Assembly (NCBI GenBank): GCA_023430285.1
Contig: JAEZAV010000090.1
Span: forward strand, 1 to 16,275
Direction of reading: 5' to 3'
Length of the DNA stretch: 16,275 nt
From: Methanobacteriota archaeon
GTDB taxonomy: Archaea; Methanobacteriota; Methanobacteria; Methanobacteriales; Methanobacteriaceae
Within the stretch, counting starts at the first letter, position 1. The number at the start of each line of letters is the position of its first letter. Shown here piece by piece: positions 14,990 to 16,275 of the stretch. A program made the translations under genes and the position numbers. The notes below the pieces were generated by a model. That model was not told the origin of the DNA and did not search any database. It saw only the letters and a program-made list of their open reading frames with translations.

Positions 14990-16275
14990 TTATTCGATAT
15001 CTGTGTCCAGAACATGATCAGATTCTACTTCCATTGTTTCTAAGGATTTGGTTGTGGATTGGATTTTACTGTTTTTGAATCCATATACCATGTAAACTGA
15101 AAATCCTATGATCAGGCTAATTATGAAATATTCTATTGTTTTTAATGATAGCTGTGTTATAAGGAAGATGCATGAAATGATGGACAGTATTGGAACTGCT
15201 GGTACGAATGGACATTTGAAACCCCTTTCTAGATCAGGATTTTGTCTTCTAAGGATTATTATGGAAATTGCAAGGAAGATAAATCCTGAAAGTGTTCCTA
15301 CATTCACGAGTTCAATGATTGCTGCAAGTGGAACCAACGCTGCAATAAAACTTGCAACACAACCCACCAGCAGAATGCTTGTTACCGGTGACCTGAATCT
15401 GGGATGAACCTTAGAAAATAGGGCTGGAAGTAATCCATCCCTGCTCATTGAAAAGAATATTCTGGTCTGACCAAAGAGACTGGTTAAAAGAACACTTGTA
15501 ATGCCAAAAATAGCCCCAACACCAACTATGGATGCTATGGTATCAAGACCCACATAATTCAATGCGAATGTAACTGGAGCAGCTGTATCTAATAAATTGT
15601 ATGGAACCATACCAGTTAAAACAGCTGCCACAATTATGTAAAGCACTGAACTAATTAACAAAGACCCTATTATACCCTTCGGAAGATTTTTTTGGGGATC
15701 CTTAGTTTCCTCTGCAGCTGTTGACACCGCATCAAATCCTATGTATGCAAAGAATACCATGGCAGCGCCTTGGAATATTCCTGTGATGCCGTAGGGTGTG
15801 AATGGATGGTAATTTGCAGGGTTGATAAATTTCAATCCAAATATTATGAATATCAATATAATGGCCATGTTAATGAGAACTATAGCCCCATTTACGCGAG
15901 TACTTTCCCTTGCCCCTATGAATAAGATCATTGTAAGGGTTAAAATTATGAGAACTGCAGGTAAATTGATTAGGCCACCTGCAAATATTGAAGCAGTTAT
16001 CATGTGTGGTAAAGTTATTCCAACGGAACTTAGGAGTTCAACAACGTACGATGACCAACCCACTGCCACAGCGGATGCAGATATTAAATATTCGAATATC
16101 AGCACCCATCCAATCATCCATGCCCATACTTCGCCCATTGTAACGTATGTGTAGGTATAAACACTTCCGGAAATTGGTAGCATGGATGCAAATTCTGCGT
16201 AACAAAGGGCAGTGAAGCTGCATGCGATTGCTGATACTATGAATGATACTATTATTGCAGGGCCAGCAAACTTTG
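14990..16275 (-). CDS. APC-family amino-acid permease, N-terminus cut by window edge
   Basis: An amino-acid/polyamine/organocation transporter, open to the right edge of the window. About 428 residues are present and the first helix is missing. Upstream of the internal Met at 16183 the same frame stays open and encodes G-P-A-I-I-V-S-F-I-V-S, followed by C-Y-A-E-F-A-S. These are conserved in the family, so that Met is not the start. Other markers are M-L-P-I-S-G-S-V-Y-T-Y, F-F-A-Y-I-G-F-D-A-V-S-T-A-A-E-E-T-K-D-P-Q-K-N-L-P and Q-T-R-I-F-F-S-M-S-R-D-G-L-L-P. These place it in the cationic amino-acid transporter (CAT, YfnA-like) subgroup. About eleven hydrophobic helices are visible. The C-terminal tail is short and acidic. 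The transported amino acid cannot be read from sequence. Confidence 0.92.
   Translation of the reverse strand, partial: KFAGPAIIVSFIVSAIACSFTALCYAEFASMLPISGSVYTYTYVTMGEVWAWMIGWVLIFEYLISASAVAVGWSSYVVELLSSVGITLPHMITASIFAGGLINLPAVLIILTLTMILFIGARESTRVNGAIVLINMAIILIFIIFGLKFINPANYHPFTPYGITGIFQGAAMVFFAYIGFDAVSTAAEETKDPQKNLPKGIIGSLLISSVLYIIVAAVLTGMVPYNLLDTAAPVTFALNYVGLDTIASIVGVGAIFGITSVLLTSLFGQTRIFFSMSRDGLLPALFSKVHPRFRSPVTSILLVGCVASFIAALVPLAAIIELVNVGTLSGFIFLAISIIILRRQNPDLERGFKCPFVPAVPILSIISCIFLITQLSLKTIEYFIISLIIGFSVYMVYGFKNSKIQSTTKSLETMEVESDHVLDTDIE

Noticed and set aside
1..16275. CRISPR array, tRNA or rRNA genes, insertion sequences
   Set aside because: No regularly spaced direct repeats of CRISPR type, no cloverleaf-like sequence with CCA-proximal stem, and no transposase frame or terminal repeats were seen.

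Overview
This window looks like a piece of a low-GC archaeal chromosome. The closest general match from gene content is a methanogen of the order Methanobacteriales, most likely Methanobacterium or a relative. The clues are TATA-box promoters, ribosome binding sites of the GGTGA/GAGG type, poly-T terminators, an archaeal SbcD-related phosphoesterase paired with an Lhr-type helicase, PAS-rich soluble sensors, and PadR/HxlR/ribbon-helix-helix regulators. No tRNA, rRNA, CRISPR array or insertion sequence was seen. The species call is inference.

Layout. At the left edge is the start of a HEAT-repeat protein (minus), cut by the window. A DHA2-type major facilitator exporter (minus) is divergent from an HxlR-family regulator (plus), and a perfect 7-bp inverted repeat sits beside the regulator's TATA box. 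Next comes a gene-poor stretch holding a probable 53-residue two-helix membrane protein (minus), then a short QueG/COG1600-like protein that lacks the iron-sulfur half of its family. A minus-strand operon follows, in the order PadR regulator, ABC ATPase, ABC-2 permease. The genes are coupled by an overlap and by a stop codon inside the next ribosome binding site. The operon is preceded by a good TATA box and an array of CGATAT repeats spaced exactly 14 bp apart.

The plus-strand centre holds a metallophosphoesterase and an Lhr-type DNA helicase 21 bp apart, presumably a DNA-repair pair. After a poly-T terminator comes a large REC-plus-six-PAS sensor protein with no histidine-kinase or other output domain. 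Directly downstream is a compact three-gene operon: a ribbon-helix-helix protein, a small protein of unknown family, and a response regulator. The right edge holds most of an APC-family amino-acid permease (minus), cut at its N-terminal end.

The most interesting part is 10.5 to 14.8 kb. The C-terminal output domain of the response regulator is visibly homologous to the small stand-alone protein encoded just before it. Both carry a DVG motif, a K-x-Y strand and a YPKG-[DE]-x-[IV]-CLE motif. The domain is one I do not recognise. A kinase-less sensor, a small DNA-binding protein, a free copy of the domain and a receiver-fused copy suggest a phosphorylation-dependent switch built on exchange between the two copies. 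That mechanism is inference; the duplication itself is visible in the sequence.
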